The notes below the pieces were generated by a model. That model was not told the origin of the DNA, ran no database searches, and was given only the letters and a program-made list of their open reading frames with translations. From Epibacterium ulvae (GTDB lineage Bacteria > Pseudomonadota > Alphaproteobacteria > Rhodobacterales > Rhodobacteraceae), in contig NZ_FMWG01000003.1 of assembly GCF_900102795.1 (NCBI RefSeq), positions 364,755-428,754 of the forward strand: 64,000 nucleotides of DNA. The letters run 5' to 3'. Of the stretch, positions 1 to 7,881 are shown piece by piece. Numbering within the stretch: position 1 is the first letter of the stretch; each line of letters begins with the position of its first letter. Made by a program: the position numbers and the translations under genes.

Positions 1-89
1 AGGAACTCGGTATCGACGGTAACAAAAGGATGGGTCGCGGCTTCTTCACAGAAAGACGTCAGCTCTTGGGTGGTCGTCAGCGTTCTCAT
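1..89 (-). CDS. rnd: Ribonuclease D, N-terminal fragment
   Basis: The first 29 codons of a minus-strand gene are present and the rest lies beyond the left edge. The start is ATG at 87-89. The peptide begins MRTLTTTQELTSFCEE and reaches VDTEF, which matches the first exonuclease motif of the DEDD family, where the Asp and Glu bind catalytic metal. RNase D trims 3' ends of tRNA precursors and other small RNAs. In Roseobacter-group genomes rnd commonly lies next to purN-purM, as here, which supports the call. The 3' part cannot be judged. Confidence 0.8.
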   Translation of the reverse strand, partial: MRTLTTTQELTSFCEEAATHPFVTVDTEF

Positions 90-323
90 AAATCGAGGCT
101 TTTCTTGTTGTTCTTGCTTGTTCCGCCCGTGATACGCGCTTGGCTCTCACAATGCAATTAGGTGCGGCTGCCTGCGCCCCTATTCGGAACCGCTCTGAAT
201 AGCCATTGCAACACTCGCGCAATACGACATCAATATGTGTGATGAAATTTGCATCATATATGAATTTTCAGAATTCAATGCTCCGAGATAGGATGAAACT
301 CCATCTAGAAAAGGAGCACCTAA
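90..323. other. Intergenic region upstream of a small gene
   Basis: This 234-base stretch separates rnd (minus) from a possible small plus-strand gene. It has an AT-rich part around 235-290. I see no convincing promoter hexamer pair, RNA gene or repeat in it. Confidence 0.4.
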
Positions 324-509
324 ATGGCCTTGGTCGAACATATTCGAAACGTACCCTCGATCACCCTACAACCCGAAACACTTATTCAATATGGCATCGC
401 AGTGCTGTTGATCTTAGGGCTCGGGCTACCTGCTCTTTGTGCACCACAACACCGCGCGACCAGCGAGTTAGAGTGGCATGGTAATTCAGGATCACGTGCC
501 CTGCCCTAA
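324..509 (+). CDS. Possible small single-pass membrane protein (61 aa)
   Basis: A short gene with a strong ribosome binding site, AAGGAG at 311-316, seven bases before ATG 324. The product has a hydrophilic N-terminus and one hydrophobic segment at about residues 22-40 (IQYGIAVLLILGLGLPALCA), which suggests a membrane anchor, followed by a short polar tail. The family is not recognised. It runs convergently into purN: its TAA and the purN TAG overlap inside the loop of one hairpin at 500-518. An alternative reading frame from 206 has no such binding site. The good binding site and membrane segment favour a real gene, but without homologues it stays tentative. Confidence 0.4.
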   Translation: MALVEHIRNVPSITLQPETLIQYGIAVLLILGLGLPALCAPQHRATSELEWHGNSGSRALP

Positions 510-518
510 TTGGGCAGG
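500..518. terminator. Hairpin containing both convergent stop codons
   Basis: CCTGCCC at 500-506 pairs perfectly with GGGCAGG at 512-518 across a 5-base loop. The stop codons of the small plus-strand gene and of purN both fall at the loop. Neither side has a long T run, so this would be a weak bidirectional terminator or an mRNA 3'-end stabiliser. Confidence 0.4.
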
Positions 519-1108
519 AAAACTGGGTCTTTCACACCCGCTGCAAAACGGCGCAGGACGGCTGGATACAGCTTATGTTCTTCGACAAGCACACGCGCAG
601 CCAAACTGTCGGCTGTGTCATCCGCATGGACAGGTACACGCGCTTGTCCTAATATCGGACCGTCATCAAGCCGTGGAGTGACTTCATGCACGGTACACCC
701 TGCTTCGGCATCCCCAGCCTCGATAGCGCGGGCATGGGTGTGTAGGCCTTTGTATTTTGGCAAAAGCGAGGGGTGGATATTGAGCATATGCCCCTCAAAA
801 TGGCGCACGAACCCTTCTGTCAGCACGCGCATAAATCCTGCAAGGCACACAATATCTGCGCCGGATGCCAGGATTGGTTTTACCAGTTCAGCTTCAAAAG
901 CAGCGCGATCCTTGCCAAATGGGCGATGATCAACAACAGCTGTTGGTATTCCAAGCGCCGCGGCTTTACCTAAACCGCCAGCATCTGCACTGTTCGCCAA
1001 CACCAGACAAGGGCGGCCAAAGTGATCGCCCGTCATGGATTGCGCAAGTGTCACCATATTGGAGCCGCCACCTGAAATCAGGATGGCGACTTTTTTATGC
1101 TCATTCAC
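506..1108 (-). CDS. purN: Phosphoribosylglycinamide formyltransferase
   Basis: Catalyses the third step of de novo purine synthesis, transferring a formyl group from 10-formyl-tetrahydrofolate to GAR in the cytoplasm. The 200-aa length is normal. The N-terminal nucleotide-binding signature is [12 protein letters not shown]. The catalytic block [19 protein letters not shown] carries the expected Asn and His near residue 110, and the conserved Asp is in RLDDGP. The start is GTG at 1106-1108, overlapping the purM TGA in GTGA, so the two genes are translationally coupled and purN is the second gene of the operon. Nothing is missing. Confidence 0.95.
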   Translation of the reverse strand: MNEHKKVAILISGGGSNMVTLAQSMTGDHFGRPCLVLANSADAGGLGKAAALGIPTAVVDHRPFGKDRAAFEAELVKPILASGADIVCLAGFMRVLTEGFVRHFEGHMLNIHPSLLPKYKGLHTHARAIEAGDAEAGCTVHEVTPRLDDGPILGQARVPVHADDTADSLAARVLVEEHKLYPAVLRRFAAGVKDPVFLPN

Positions 1109-2151
1109 AGCAATTTACCTGTGTAACGCATGCCGGCGCCTTTGGTAACAACACCCATGCGCGTCACAGTTTCACCTTCGCCTTCCAGAACAGCGGTCAA
1201 CGCATCAGCGCGATCAGCGGCAACAGACAAGATCATCCCTTGTCCACAATTAAAGGTTTTGAGCATCTCTGCCTCAGCAATGCCACCTGTCGCCGCCATC
1301 CATTTAAAGATCTCAGGCAGATCCCAGCTGTTCAGCTCGATATCAGCACCCAAATCATCAGGAAGTACCCGTGGTAGGTTTTCGGTCAAGCCGCCCCCAG
1401 TAATATGGGCCAGCGCATGAACGCCGCCAGCTCGGATCGCGGCAAGAGATTGCTTCACATACAGACGCGTCGGAGTGAGCAACGCTTCCCCCATAGTGCC
1501 TTCTCCAAAGGGGCATGGCGAATCCCAAGTCAGGCCAGAGACTTCGACAAGTTTACGAACGAGCGAATAGCCGTTGGAGTGCACACCATCAGAAGCCAAT
1601 CCAAGCAAAATATCACCTTCCTGCACATCGGCAGGTAGGGCAGTTCCACGCTCCATCGCGCCGACAGAAAACCCTGCGAGATCGAAATCGCCGTCAGGAT
1701 ACATGCCAGGCATCTCAGCTGTTTCGCCACCTATCAATGCACAACCTGAACGAACGCAACCTTCGGCAATACCTTCGATAATACGGGCAGCAGTGTCGGT
1801 ATCCAATTTACCCGTCGCGAAATAGTCCAGAAAGAACAACGGCTCAGCGCCTTGGCACACCAGATCATTCACACACATTGCAACAAGATCTATCCCAACA
1901 CCGTCCACAACACCGGTATCAATGGCGATGCGCAGTTTGGTGCCCACGCCATCTGTCGCGCCAACAAGAATAGGATCAGAGTAGCCTGCGTCCTTAAGAT
2001 CAAACAACGCACCAAAGCCGCCAAGGCCGCTCATTACTCCGGACCGGTTCGTACGCTTTGCGGCCGGTTTAATCCGGTCTACCAGGGCATTGCCCGCATC
2101 AATATCCACACCCGCGTCCGCATAGGTCAGGCCGTTCTTGCCACTGGTCAT
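1105..2151 (-). CDS. purM: Phosphoribosylformylglycinamidine cyclo-ligase (AIR synthetase)
   Basis: Converts FGAM to AIR with ATP, the fifth step of purine synthesis. The 348-aa protein has the PurM N-terminal block [20 protein letters not shown], the glycine-rich [15 protein letters not shown], the ATP-binding [10 protein letters not shown] and the [11 protein letters not shown] motif. The start is supported by GAGGAG seven bases upstream. It is first in a coupled purM-purN operon and lies downstream of the rpiB terminator. All signature regions of the family are present. Confidence 0.96.
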   Translation of the reverse strand: MTSGKNGLTYADAGVDIDAGNALVDRIKPAAKRTNRSGVMSGLGGFGALFDLKDAGYSDPILVGATDGVGTKLRIAIDTGVVDGVGIDLVAMCVNDLVCQGAEPLFFLDYFATGKLDTDTAARIIEGIAEGCVRSGCALIGGETAEMPGMYPDGDFDLAGFSVGAMERGTALPADVQEGDILLGLASDGVHSNGYSLVRKLVEVSGLTWDSPCPFGEGTMGEALLTPTRLYVKQSLAAIRAGGVHALAHITGGGLTENLPRVLPDDLGADIELNSWDLPEIFKWMAATGGIAEAEMLKTFNCGQGMILSVAADRADALTAVLEGEGETVTRMGVVTKGAGMRYTGKLL

Positions 2152-2251
2152 CTCTTGGCTCCTCTGAAATGGATGCGCAGCCTTTACCGCAAGGGGCGCA
2201 CAAAGGGAATAAGGGATTCAATGATCCTCTCAGAAGTTAAGTTTACACATG

Positions 2252-2286
2252 AAAAAGCCGCCTCAGACCTCGTCTTTGGCGGCTTC
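2252..2286 (-). terminator. Intrinsic terminator of rpiB
   Basis: On the minus strand, GAAGCCGCC pairs with GGCGGCTT across a 15-base loop, and a T run follows directly. It sits just after the rpiB stop codon and separates rpiB from purM. Confidence 0.75.
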
Positions 2287-2307
2287 AAACACTCAACTGT
2301 ACAGCTC

Positions 2308-2748
2308 TTAGGCTTCAATCATATCCACGCGCGTGGCATGGCGGCCGCCTTCAAATTCCGCATCAAGGAAAGCATCCACAATCTCAGTCGCAAGAGACTC
2401 GCCAACGATGCGAGCCCCAATCGACAGGATATTTGCATTGTTGTGTTCGCGGATCATACGCGCAGAAAACGTATCCATGCAGACACCGCAACGGATGCCT
2501 TTTACCTTATTGGCCGCCATCATGATACCCTGACCGGTGCCACAAAGAATGATGCCCAAGTCACAATCACCAGACGCAACACGTTCTGCCGCAGCCTGCC
2601 CATGTTTGGGGTAATGCGTGCTTTCAGGTGTGGTTGGCCCGATATCGACCGCTTCAAAGCCTTTGTCAGAAATATGCTGTGCAAGTGCTTGGCGCAATTC
2701 GATGGCGGCGTGATCGCTGGAAAGAACGATGCGTTTCTTGTCCGTCAT
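2308..2748 (-). CDS. rpiB: Ribose-5-phosphate isomerase B
   Basis: Interconverts ribose 5-phosphate and ribulose 5-phosphate (RpiB/LacA/LacB family) in the pentose phosphate pathway. The 146-aa chain begins MTDKKRIVLSSDHAAIELRQ, which holds the substrate-binding SSDHA. It has the active-site Cys in GIILCGTGQGIMMAANK and the conserved HNNANILSIGARI near the end. I placed the start at ATG 2746-2748, about nine bases after a GGGGGA binding site. The longer upstream reading (to 2832) would add 28 residues absent from the family. It is probably monocistronic, since a strong terminator follows. Confidence 0.95.
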   Translation of the reverse strand: MTDKKRIVLSSDHAAIELRQALAQHISDKGFEAVDIGPTTPESTHYPKHGQAAAERVASGDCDLGIILCGTGQGIMMAANKVKGIRCGVCMDTFSARMIREHNNANILSIGARIVGESLATEIVDAFLDAEFEGGRHATRVDMIEA

Positions 2749-2843
2749 GGTGAACAGATCCCCCGTGGTATGAGCAATCGGCCTCATCGACCGAATAACC
2801 GACCTTTTGCACCAATTGCGCACATTGTCCAACCACCCAAACG

Positions 2844-2876
2844 GAAAATCGGCTCTTTGCTATCAAAGAGCCGATC
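2844..2876 (-). terminator. Terminator of the MBL-fold gene
   Basis: A perfect 12-bp stem, ATCGGCTCTTTG at 2848-2859 against its complement at 2864-2875, with a 4-base loop. It is followed on the minus strand by a short T run. It lies just after the MBL gene stop at 2897. Confidence 0.7.
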
Positions 2877-2896
2877 CGAAGTTTGCGAAAATTAAC

Positions 2897-3871
2897 TCAC
2901 CCTTGGCCAAACTGCCATGGGGCTGAGACATATTCATATGCATCTTTGCTGCGAGACACCTGCCCCAATCCCGGAAAATCCAGATGTGCTCCAGTGACCA
3001 GCAGGTGATCGCTAGCGGCGCGGTCTAGCATAGCGCGGCGTGTCTTCACTGTCGTTTCAGGATCCGCATCAAACGCGATCGTCCATTCAGGCTGTGCAAA
3101 TTGCAAAGCGGTTAGGTGAATGACGTCGCCCCAGAACAGGACACCTTCGCTGCCACCATCCAGCATGAAACCACTGTGACCTGGCGTATGCCCCGGCAAA
3201 GGTACAGCCGTTAATCCAGGTGCGACTTCAGCTTCTCCTTCAAACAGATTCAAACGGCCTGCATAAGGCGCAGTTGTATCTCTGGCCATTTGGAAGAAGG
3301 GTCGATTTTCCTCAGGCACGCTGGCAAGAATGGCATCATCATACCAGAAACCATGTTCTGTTGCAGAGACGACAAGCTCAGCATTGGAGAAAACAGCCTG
3401 CCCAGCGCCATCGATCAAACCGCCTGTATGATCCGGGTGCATGTGGGTCAGCAGGACCGTTGAAATGTCCTCAGCTTTGACACCCGCAGATTTTAACGCG
3501 GCCCCAAGCCCACCCAGCCCCGGCCCCATCAATTGCGCGGTTCCAGCGTCAATGAGCGTCAACTTTCCAGCGCGTTCAACCAGATAACCACTGACAGGCA
3601 CTTGCAGTGCGTCATCTTTAAACCGGTAAAGCGTGCCCGACATCGCTACAGCCGCTTTGTCTTCATCAAAACCAGCGATGATCTGCTTGCCCAATGCAAT
3701 GTGCCCATCCAGCAGCGCCGTTACCGTTGCATCCCCGACCTTAAAGCGATGGAAAGCCCCCTCTGACTGCGACGTTTCTTCGGCTCTCGCAGATTTTGGC
3801 AATGATGTCGCTGCAGCGACAAGCGGAGCAGCAAGGGCTCCATTTAAGAGATGTCTACGGGAAAGTGTCAT
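2897..3871 (-). CDS. Tat-exported metallo-beta-lactamase-fold hydrolase
   Basis: A 324-aa MBL-fold hydrolase. The N-terminus is a twin-arginine signal: SRRHLLNGALAAPLVAAA, with cleavage near ARA at about residue 30, so it should act in the periplasm. The zinc motif THMHPDHTGG is near residue 145, with later metal ligands in PLPGHTPGHSGF, the Asp in FWGDVIHL, and a final His in TGAHLDFPG. The layout resembles lactonase and alkylsulfatase-like MBL proteins, but the substrate cannot be read from sequence. It is divergent from a LysR regulator 124 bases away, the usual arrangement for a regulated target gene. A lactone-degrading (quorum-quenching) role is possible but unsupported. Confidence 0.85.
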   Translation of the reverse strand: MTLSRRHLLNGALAAPLVAAATSLPKSARAEETSQSEGAFHRFKVGDATVTALLDGHIALGKQIIAGFDEDKAAVAMSGTLYRFKDDALQVPVSGYLVERAGKLTLIDAGTAQLMGPGLGGLGAALKSAGVKAEDISTVLLTHMHPDHTGGLIDGAGQAVFSNAELVVSATEHGFWYDDAILASVPEENRPFFQMARDTTAPYAGRLNLFEGEAEVAPGLTAVPLPGHTPGHSGFMLDGGSEGVLFWGDVIHLTALQFAQPEWTIAFDADPETTVKTRRAMLDRAASDHLLVTGAHLDFPGLGQVSRSKDAYEYVSAPWQFGQG

Positions 3872-3995
3872 GCTCAGATCTCCATATCAGAAACGTCAGT
3901 AATTCATAACTGCGGCAAACATACGGGTTGTAATTTATTGAGAGTACCCACATCTCGATGATGACAGGTATTAGCATTGCTTATAAGGTGCCGAC

Positions 3996-4931
3996 ATGGA
4001 CCGGTTGAATTTATTAGAAACTCTTGTCACTGCAGTGGATCAGGGCAGCTTAAACCGAGCAGCACAACAGCTCGGCCTGTCACAACCTGCGGTAAGTCAG
4101 CACATAAAGCATCTGGAACATCTGTTTGGCCAGCCTTTGCTAAATCGCTCTGCGACGGGAGTTCAGCCAACGCGTGCAGGGACGCTTGCAGTCTCACATG
4201 CCAGAGATCTGCTAAAAGGCTTTGCTACGCTCGAAACAGAACTTACTCCCCAAGCGGATAACTTCACCGGAAACTTTCGCGTGAGTGTTGGCAACATGCT
4301 CGGTCGCGTAATTCTTGCACCACTGCTCATTGAAATGGGTCAGTGTTACCCAGACCTGAATATTATTGTGCGTATGGATGATCGTTGCGTCGACGTTGTC
4401 GCAGAACGATTCGATCTGGCGATCCGGGCGGGGGGATTAGGCCCGGCCTCTGGTTATGGGCGCAAGATCGGCGCTCTTCAAACTGTGTTGGTGGCCGCGC
4501 CAAGCTATCTGGCGCAAGCGGGCCATCCAAGTTGCCCAGATGATCTACGCACAATGAAATACGTCCAATATGGCGAGAACACGCATAGCAATGTGCTAAA
4601 ATTGAATGATGGTGAAACTTGGCGCACGATTGATATCACGACAGGATTCACCGTAGATGACCCACAAATGCTTCTTGATGTGATGGCAACGGGAATCGGT
4701 TTTACGCACATGCCGCTTCTTCTGGCCGAACCTGAAATCTGTGCTGGAAAGCTAGCAATCATTCTGCCGCAGTTTCAGACACAAGACAAAAGCATCTATG
4801 CCGTTCATCCGACCCCCTCAGGCTATGACCCAGTGCAGTCCGAGATTTTACGTCGTCTGCAAGATCGCCTATCAAAAATCACACGCCGGCCTCTGCAAAA
4901 CACTCCAGTTTTAAAGATGGTGCCCTCATAA
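3996..4931 (+). CDS. LysR-family transcriptional regulator
   Basis: A 311-aa LysR regulator. The N-terminal winged helix-turn-helix is clear: LLETLVTAVDQGSLNRAAQQ then LGLSQPAVSQHIKHLE, residues 4-60. The rest is a two-lobed periplasmic-binding-like effector domain. The small-molecule effector is unknown. It is divergent from the Tat MBL hydrolase and probably controls it. A short palindrome, AGCATTGCT at 3973-3981, lies 15 bases before the start and is a candidate, unproven operator half. The gene is followed by a tRNA. Confidence 0.9.
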   Translation: MDRLNLLETLVTAVDQGSLNRAAQQLGLSQPAVSQHIKHLEHLFGQPLLNRSATGVQPTRAGTLAVSHARDLLKGFATLETELTPQADNFTGNFRVSVGNMLGRVILAPLLIEMGQCYPDLNIIVRMDDRCVDVVAERFDLAIRAGGLGPASGYGRKIGALQTVLVAAPSYLAQAGHPSCPDDLRTMKYVQYGENTHSNVLKLNDGETWRTIDITTGFTVDDPQMLLDVMATGIGFTHMPLLLAEPEICAGKLAIILPQFQTQDKSIYAVHPTPSGYDPVQSEILRRLQDRLSKITRRPLQNTPVLKMVPS

Positions 4932-4997
4932 ATAGTTTCAGCAACCGGCTCGCCAAGTTTAGATGAGAAATCACCAACATTTATGTTGCTTAACGGA

Positions 4998-5026
4998 TTG
5001 ATAGCGAGATCGTTCGGCTCTATAAC
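4998..5026 (+). promoter_or_regulatory. Sigma70-type promoter of the tRNA
   Basis: TTGATA at 4998-5003 and TATAAC at 5021-5026 with exactly 17 bases between. Transcription would begin within a few bases of the tRNA 5' end at 5036, giving a very short leader. Confidence 0.75.
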
Positions 5027-5035
5027 GCAGCTGTC

Positions 5036-5111
5036 GGGAGATTAGCTCAGCGGTTAGAGCAGAGCGCTCATAACGCTTTGGTCCAGAGTTCGAATCTCTG
5101 ATCTCCCACCA
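5036..5111 (+). tRNA. tRNA with CAU anticodon, probably tRNA-Ile2 (lysidine type)
   Basis: A complete 76-base cloverleaf including encoded CCA at 5109-5111. The acceptor stem GGGAGAT pairs with ATCTCCC, the D loop holds GCTCAGCGGTTAGAGC, the anticodon loop is CTCATAA and the T arm holds AGAGTTCGAATCTCT. The CAU anticodon fits Met or Ile2. The ACGCTTTGGTC junction and acceptor resemble bacterial Ile2 tRNAs, whose C34 is changed to lysidine by TilS, more than elongator Met. That identity is inference. Confidence 0.95.
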
Positions 5112-5147
5112 CCTCCTCAACAGCAGATTGGCCTTTATACCAGCCGC

Positions 5148-6470
5148 TCAGTCACGCCCTAGCACAAGCTCTGCTTTCAAGCCCCCTAGATCTTCGCTTT
5201 TTCCAAGCCGCAACACCCCCCCGTGCGCACGTGCCACATCCGCAACAATCGCCAGTCCTAGGCCAACGCCACTGCCTTTATTTTGATTTCGCGCCGGATC
5301 CAATCGGGTAAAAGGGCGTACTGCCTCATCCCACAACTCTTCCGGGATGCCCGGTCCATCATCTTCCACGCAAATCTGTATGCTGGCTGACGAGATAAAG
5401 ATCGAGAGCCTCGCTCTTGAACCATAGCGAACACCATTTGAAATAAGGTTCTGTACCGCCCTGCGAATACCTGCACCATTTAGTGTAACGGTTTCTGCTG
5501 TCGCGATATCCCCGAGCATCACATCTTTACCCTGACGCTGCCAATCACCAACCACACCCTCTGCCATCGCTTTAAGATCAACCGCTTCTGGACGACTAGT
5601 CGAAGAATCGCGAGCAAAGTCCAAGAATGCATCCAGCAAAGCTTGCATTTCATCCACATCCCGCAGCAAGGGCGCTATCTCTTCTTCGTCCAGCAAAGAC
5701 AATCCGAGTTTAAGACGCGTCAGCGGTGTTCGCAGATCATGGCTAACACCGGACAGAATCAAAGTGCGCTGTTCTATCTGTCTTTCGATTCTTGCACGCA
5801 TGTCCAAAAACGCCTGCCCGGCAGCGCGCACTTCGGTTGCCCCACTTAGCACATAGGGCATGCTCCGTCCCCGACCAAAGGCTTGCGCGGCTCTGGCCAG
5901 ACGTTTGATCGGCCGCAACTGATTGCGCATATACACAAAAGAAATCATCGTCATAAGCAGACTAAACACCACAAGCGTCAGAATAAGCTGATGTGGAGCC
6001 GCAGCAGTCAGGCGCCTTTGGTCCAATAAAATCTCAAATGAACCAAGATGCGTCACAGTAAAAATGCGCACCTCTTTGTTGTTTGGAAACTGAACCGCTA
6101 AAAGGTTTGGCAGGTTCTTCTGCAGCGTTTTCTGCACCACCCGTCCTGAAAAATCGCCCAGTCCCAAGATATCTTTTGGGGATGCAGCACTTTGTGGCAA
6201 AAAGCGAGCTGTAATATTGAGCGGTCCAATATACGGCTGCAAACGCGCAATGGCCGCGTCCTGTGTCTCTTCCTGCTCCACGACATCATGCAGCAAATTG
6301 ATCTCGCGAAGAATGGTCCGTGACATCTGTGCGGTCACATCTTCAAGATCACGTTTGACAAAAGAGACCGAGACGACCAATTGCAAGGCAACAACGGGAA
6401 GCAAAAGGATCAGCGCAGCACGCCCGTAAAGACTGCGCGGCATATAACGTTTCATTCCACGAGGCGACAT
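5148..6470 (-). CDS. EnvZ-type sensor histidine kinase, orphan
   Basis: A 440-aa inner-membrane histidine kinase. It has a transmembrane segment at about 16-38, a periplasmic region of roughly 120 residues, a second membrane segment at about 161-181, a HAMP linker, and the dimerisation box SHDLRTPLTRLKLGLSLL with phospho-His near 244. The ATPase N box is NLISNGVRYG, with DDGPGIP and GSGVGLGL following. The H box is typical of EnvZ. No response regulator lies beside it; its neighbours are a tRNA and a divergent MBL hydrolase, so its partner must be encoded elsewhere. The signal is unknown. Confidence 0.9.
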   Translation of the reverse strand: MSPRGMKRYMPRSLYGRAALILLLPVVALQLVVSVSFVKRDLEDVTAQMSRTILREINLLHDVVEQEETQDAAIARLQPYIGPLNITARFLPQSAASPKDILGLGDFSGRVVQKTLQKNLPNLLAVQFPNNKEVRIFTVTHLGSFEILLDQRRLTAAAPHQLILTLVVFSLLMTMISFVYMRNQLRPIKRLARAAQAFGRGRSMPYVLSGATEVRAAGQAFLDMRARIERQIEQRTLILSGVSHDLRTPLTRLKLGLSLLDEEEIAPLLRDVDEMQALLDAFLDFARDSSTSRPEAVDLKAMAEGVVGDWQRQGKDVMLGDIATAETVTLNGAGIRRAVQNLISNGVRYGSRARLSIFISSASIQICVEDDGPGIPEELWDEAVRPFTRLDPARNQNKGSGVGLGLAIVADVARAHGGVLRLGKSEDLGGLKAELVLGRD

Positions 6471-6569
6471 AAGGACCGATCCGTTTCAGTGTGGTTTCTT
6501 CGTGCACCTTGGTAGCCGAAGGCACAATATAGTTTCAAACGAATCTGAAACCTCTTACGCTGAGCAACC

Positions 6570-7469
6570 ATGTCCGATCCATCTACGCCACTGCAGGTCG
6601 AACACCTAGAACCCGACCTGCGCCTGCTGCGCTGTGCGAACCCGTCTCCAATGACTTACACAGGAACCAACACTTATCTACTTGGTCGTACAGACATCGC
6701 TGTAATTGATCCGGGCCCCGATGATGCTGCTCATCTGCAGGCGATTTTGGCAGCTATAACGCCAGATCAGCGGATCAGCCATATAATTGTAACTCACAGC
6801 CACAAAGACCACTCCCCCCTCGCTGCTGCCCTTGAACAAAAGACAGGGGCGCCCGTTCTCGCATTCGGTGCTGCAGACGCTGGACGAAGCCCTGTAATGA
6901 AACGCTTGGCGCTGCAAGGTCTACAGGATGGCGGAGAAGGGATTGATTGGGAGTTTTGCCCAACACACGCGGTAAAAGATGGTGACACAATAACCGGAAA
7001 AGACTGGGAGCTGACGGTTCTTCATACTCCGGGGCACCTTGGCAATCACATTTGTCTCGCTTGGAATGAAGCCTGCTTTACCGCTGATCACGTTATGGGA
7101 TGGGCCAGTTCACTTGTTTCTCCGCCGGATGGCGATCTCACAGATTTCATGGCCTCCTGTAGACGCCTCGCGCAATGCAATTGGCGCATATTTTATCCTG
7201 GACATGGGGCACCTATTACAACTCCCAACACTCGCCTTAATTGGCTCATAGAACATCGGTTAACCCGGGAAACAGCTATTATCGAAGCTTTGACACGCAA
7301 ACCAATGACTGCTGAGGCCCTAGCGTTGGCTATTTATTCTGATATTGACGCGAAACTCTTACCTGCAGCAACCCGGAACGTCCTTGCGCATCTGATTGAC
7401 CTATATGGAAAAAACCGAGTGATTTTCAGCGACCCTCTATCACAAGCAAGTTTATTTTCCCTGGCATAG
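6570..7469 (+). CDS. MBL-fold hydrolase, LACTB2-like
   Basis: A 299-aa cytoplasmic metallo-beta-lactamase-fold protein without a signal peptide. The zinc site THSHKDHSPLA is near residue 77, HTPGHLGNH comes next, then the bridging Asp in FTADHVMGW and the last His in FYPGHGAPI. A C-terminal helical/winged domain (about 220-299) is typical of LACTB2-like proteins, some of which are nucleases and others of unknown use. The divergent kinase gene starts 99 bases away and a shared control region is possible. The substrate is not known. Confidence 0.85.
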   Translation: MSDPSTPLQVEHLEPDLRLLRCANPSPMTYTGTNTYLLGRTDIAVIDPGPDDAAHLQAILAAITPDQRISHIIVTHSHKDHSPLAAALEQKTGAPVLAFGAADAGRSPVMKRLALQGLQDGGEGIDWEFCPTHAVKDGDTITGKDWELTVLHTPGHLGNHICLAWNEACFTADHVMGWASSLVSPPDGDLTDFMASCRRLAQCNWRIFYPGHGAPITTPNTRLNWLIEHRLTRETAIIEALTRKPMTAEALALAIYSDIDAKLLPAATRNVLAHLIDLYGKNRVIFSDPLSQASLFSLA

Positions 7470-7496
7470 TTTTTTCAAAAATCTCACTTTTTCCTC

Positions 7497-7525
7497 TAGA
7501 CCTCCTTTAATCAACGTCCTATACG
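7497..7525 (+). promoter_or_regulatory. Promoter of tRNA-Asn
   Basis: TAGACC at 7497-7502 (four of six matches to TTGACA) and TATACG at 7520-7525 with a 17-base spacer. The tRNA starts 11 bases downstream. Confidence 0.5.
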
Positions 7526-7535
7526 AGCGCCACAT

Positions 7536-7610
7536 TCCGACGTAGCTCAGCGGTAGAGCAGTTGACTGTTAATCAATTGGTCGTAGGTTCGATCCCTACC
7601 GTCGGAGCCA
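7536..7610 (+). tRNA. tRNA-Asn (GUU)
   Basis: A complete 75-base tRNA with encoded CCA at 7608-7610. The acceptor arms are TCCGACG and CGTCGGA. The anticodon is GTT within GACTGTTAATC, and the T loop is GGTTCGATCC. All arms pair. Confidence 0.97.
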
Positions 7611-7631
7611 ACTTCCTTTATGAGAAGTTGG
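7608..7631 (+). terminator. Hairpin at the 3' end of tRNA-Asn
   Basis: CCAACTTC at 7608-7615 pairs perfectly with GAAGTTGG at 7624-7631. The left arm includes the tRNA CCA. An A run follows and T runs come only later, so it may mark the 3' end for processing rather than classic termination. Confidence 0.4.
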
Positions 7632-7881
7632 AAAAAATGATAGAAATTTCTTTTTGGATTTTTTTCATTTGAAGTGAATGAATACATTACCTTCATTTCC
7701 TGATGAGAACTACGCTTTCCTAACTAGAATTACACCTAAACTGCTCCGAAAATCTCACGATTTTATGAGCCATATTGGCTCATTTATCACCGATGTACTC
7801 GTAGAAGTTACTAAATATACACACCTTTAGAAGAACATTCTTGCGTCAGGATTCAGGGTATCTATGCCGCAGGAGACTTCA

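Noticed and set aside
2152..2251. A purine riboswitch in front of purM
   Set aside because: The leader is short and lacks the conserved junction and loop bases of purine-binding riboswitches.
1852..2895. A 347-codon plus-strand open frame
   Set aside because: It lies antisense to purM and rpiB, which are unmistakable, and its residues match no family.
2897..3871. A quorum-quenching AHL lactonase
   Set aside because: The MBL zinc motif is shared by many enzymes, and export by Tat is not typical of cytoplasmic AHL lactonases. No specific feature supports it.
5036..5111. tRNA-Met assignment for the CAU tRNA
   Set aside because: The anticodon fits, but the arms resemble Ile2 more than elongator Met, and it lacks initiator features. 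Kept as probable Ile2.
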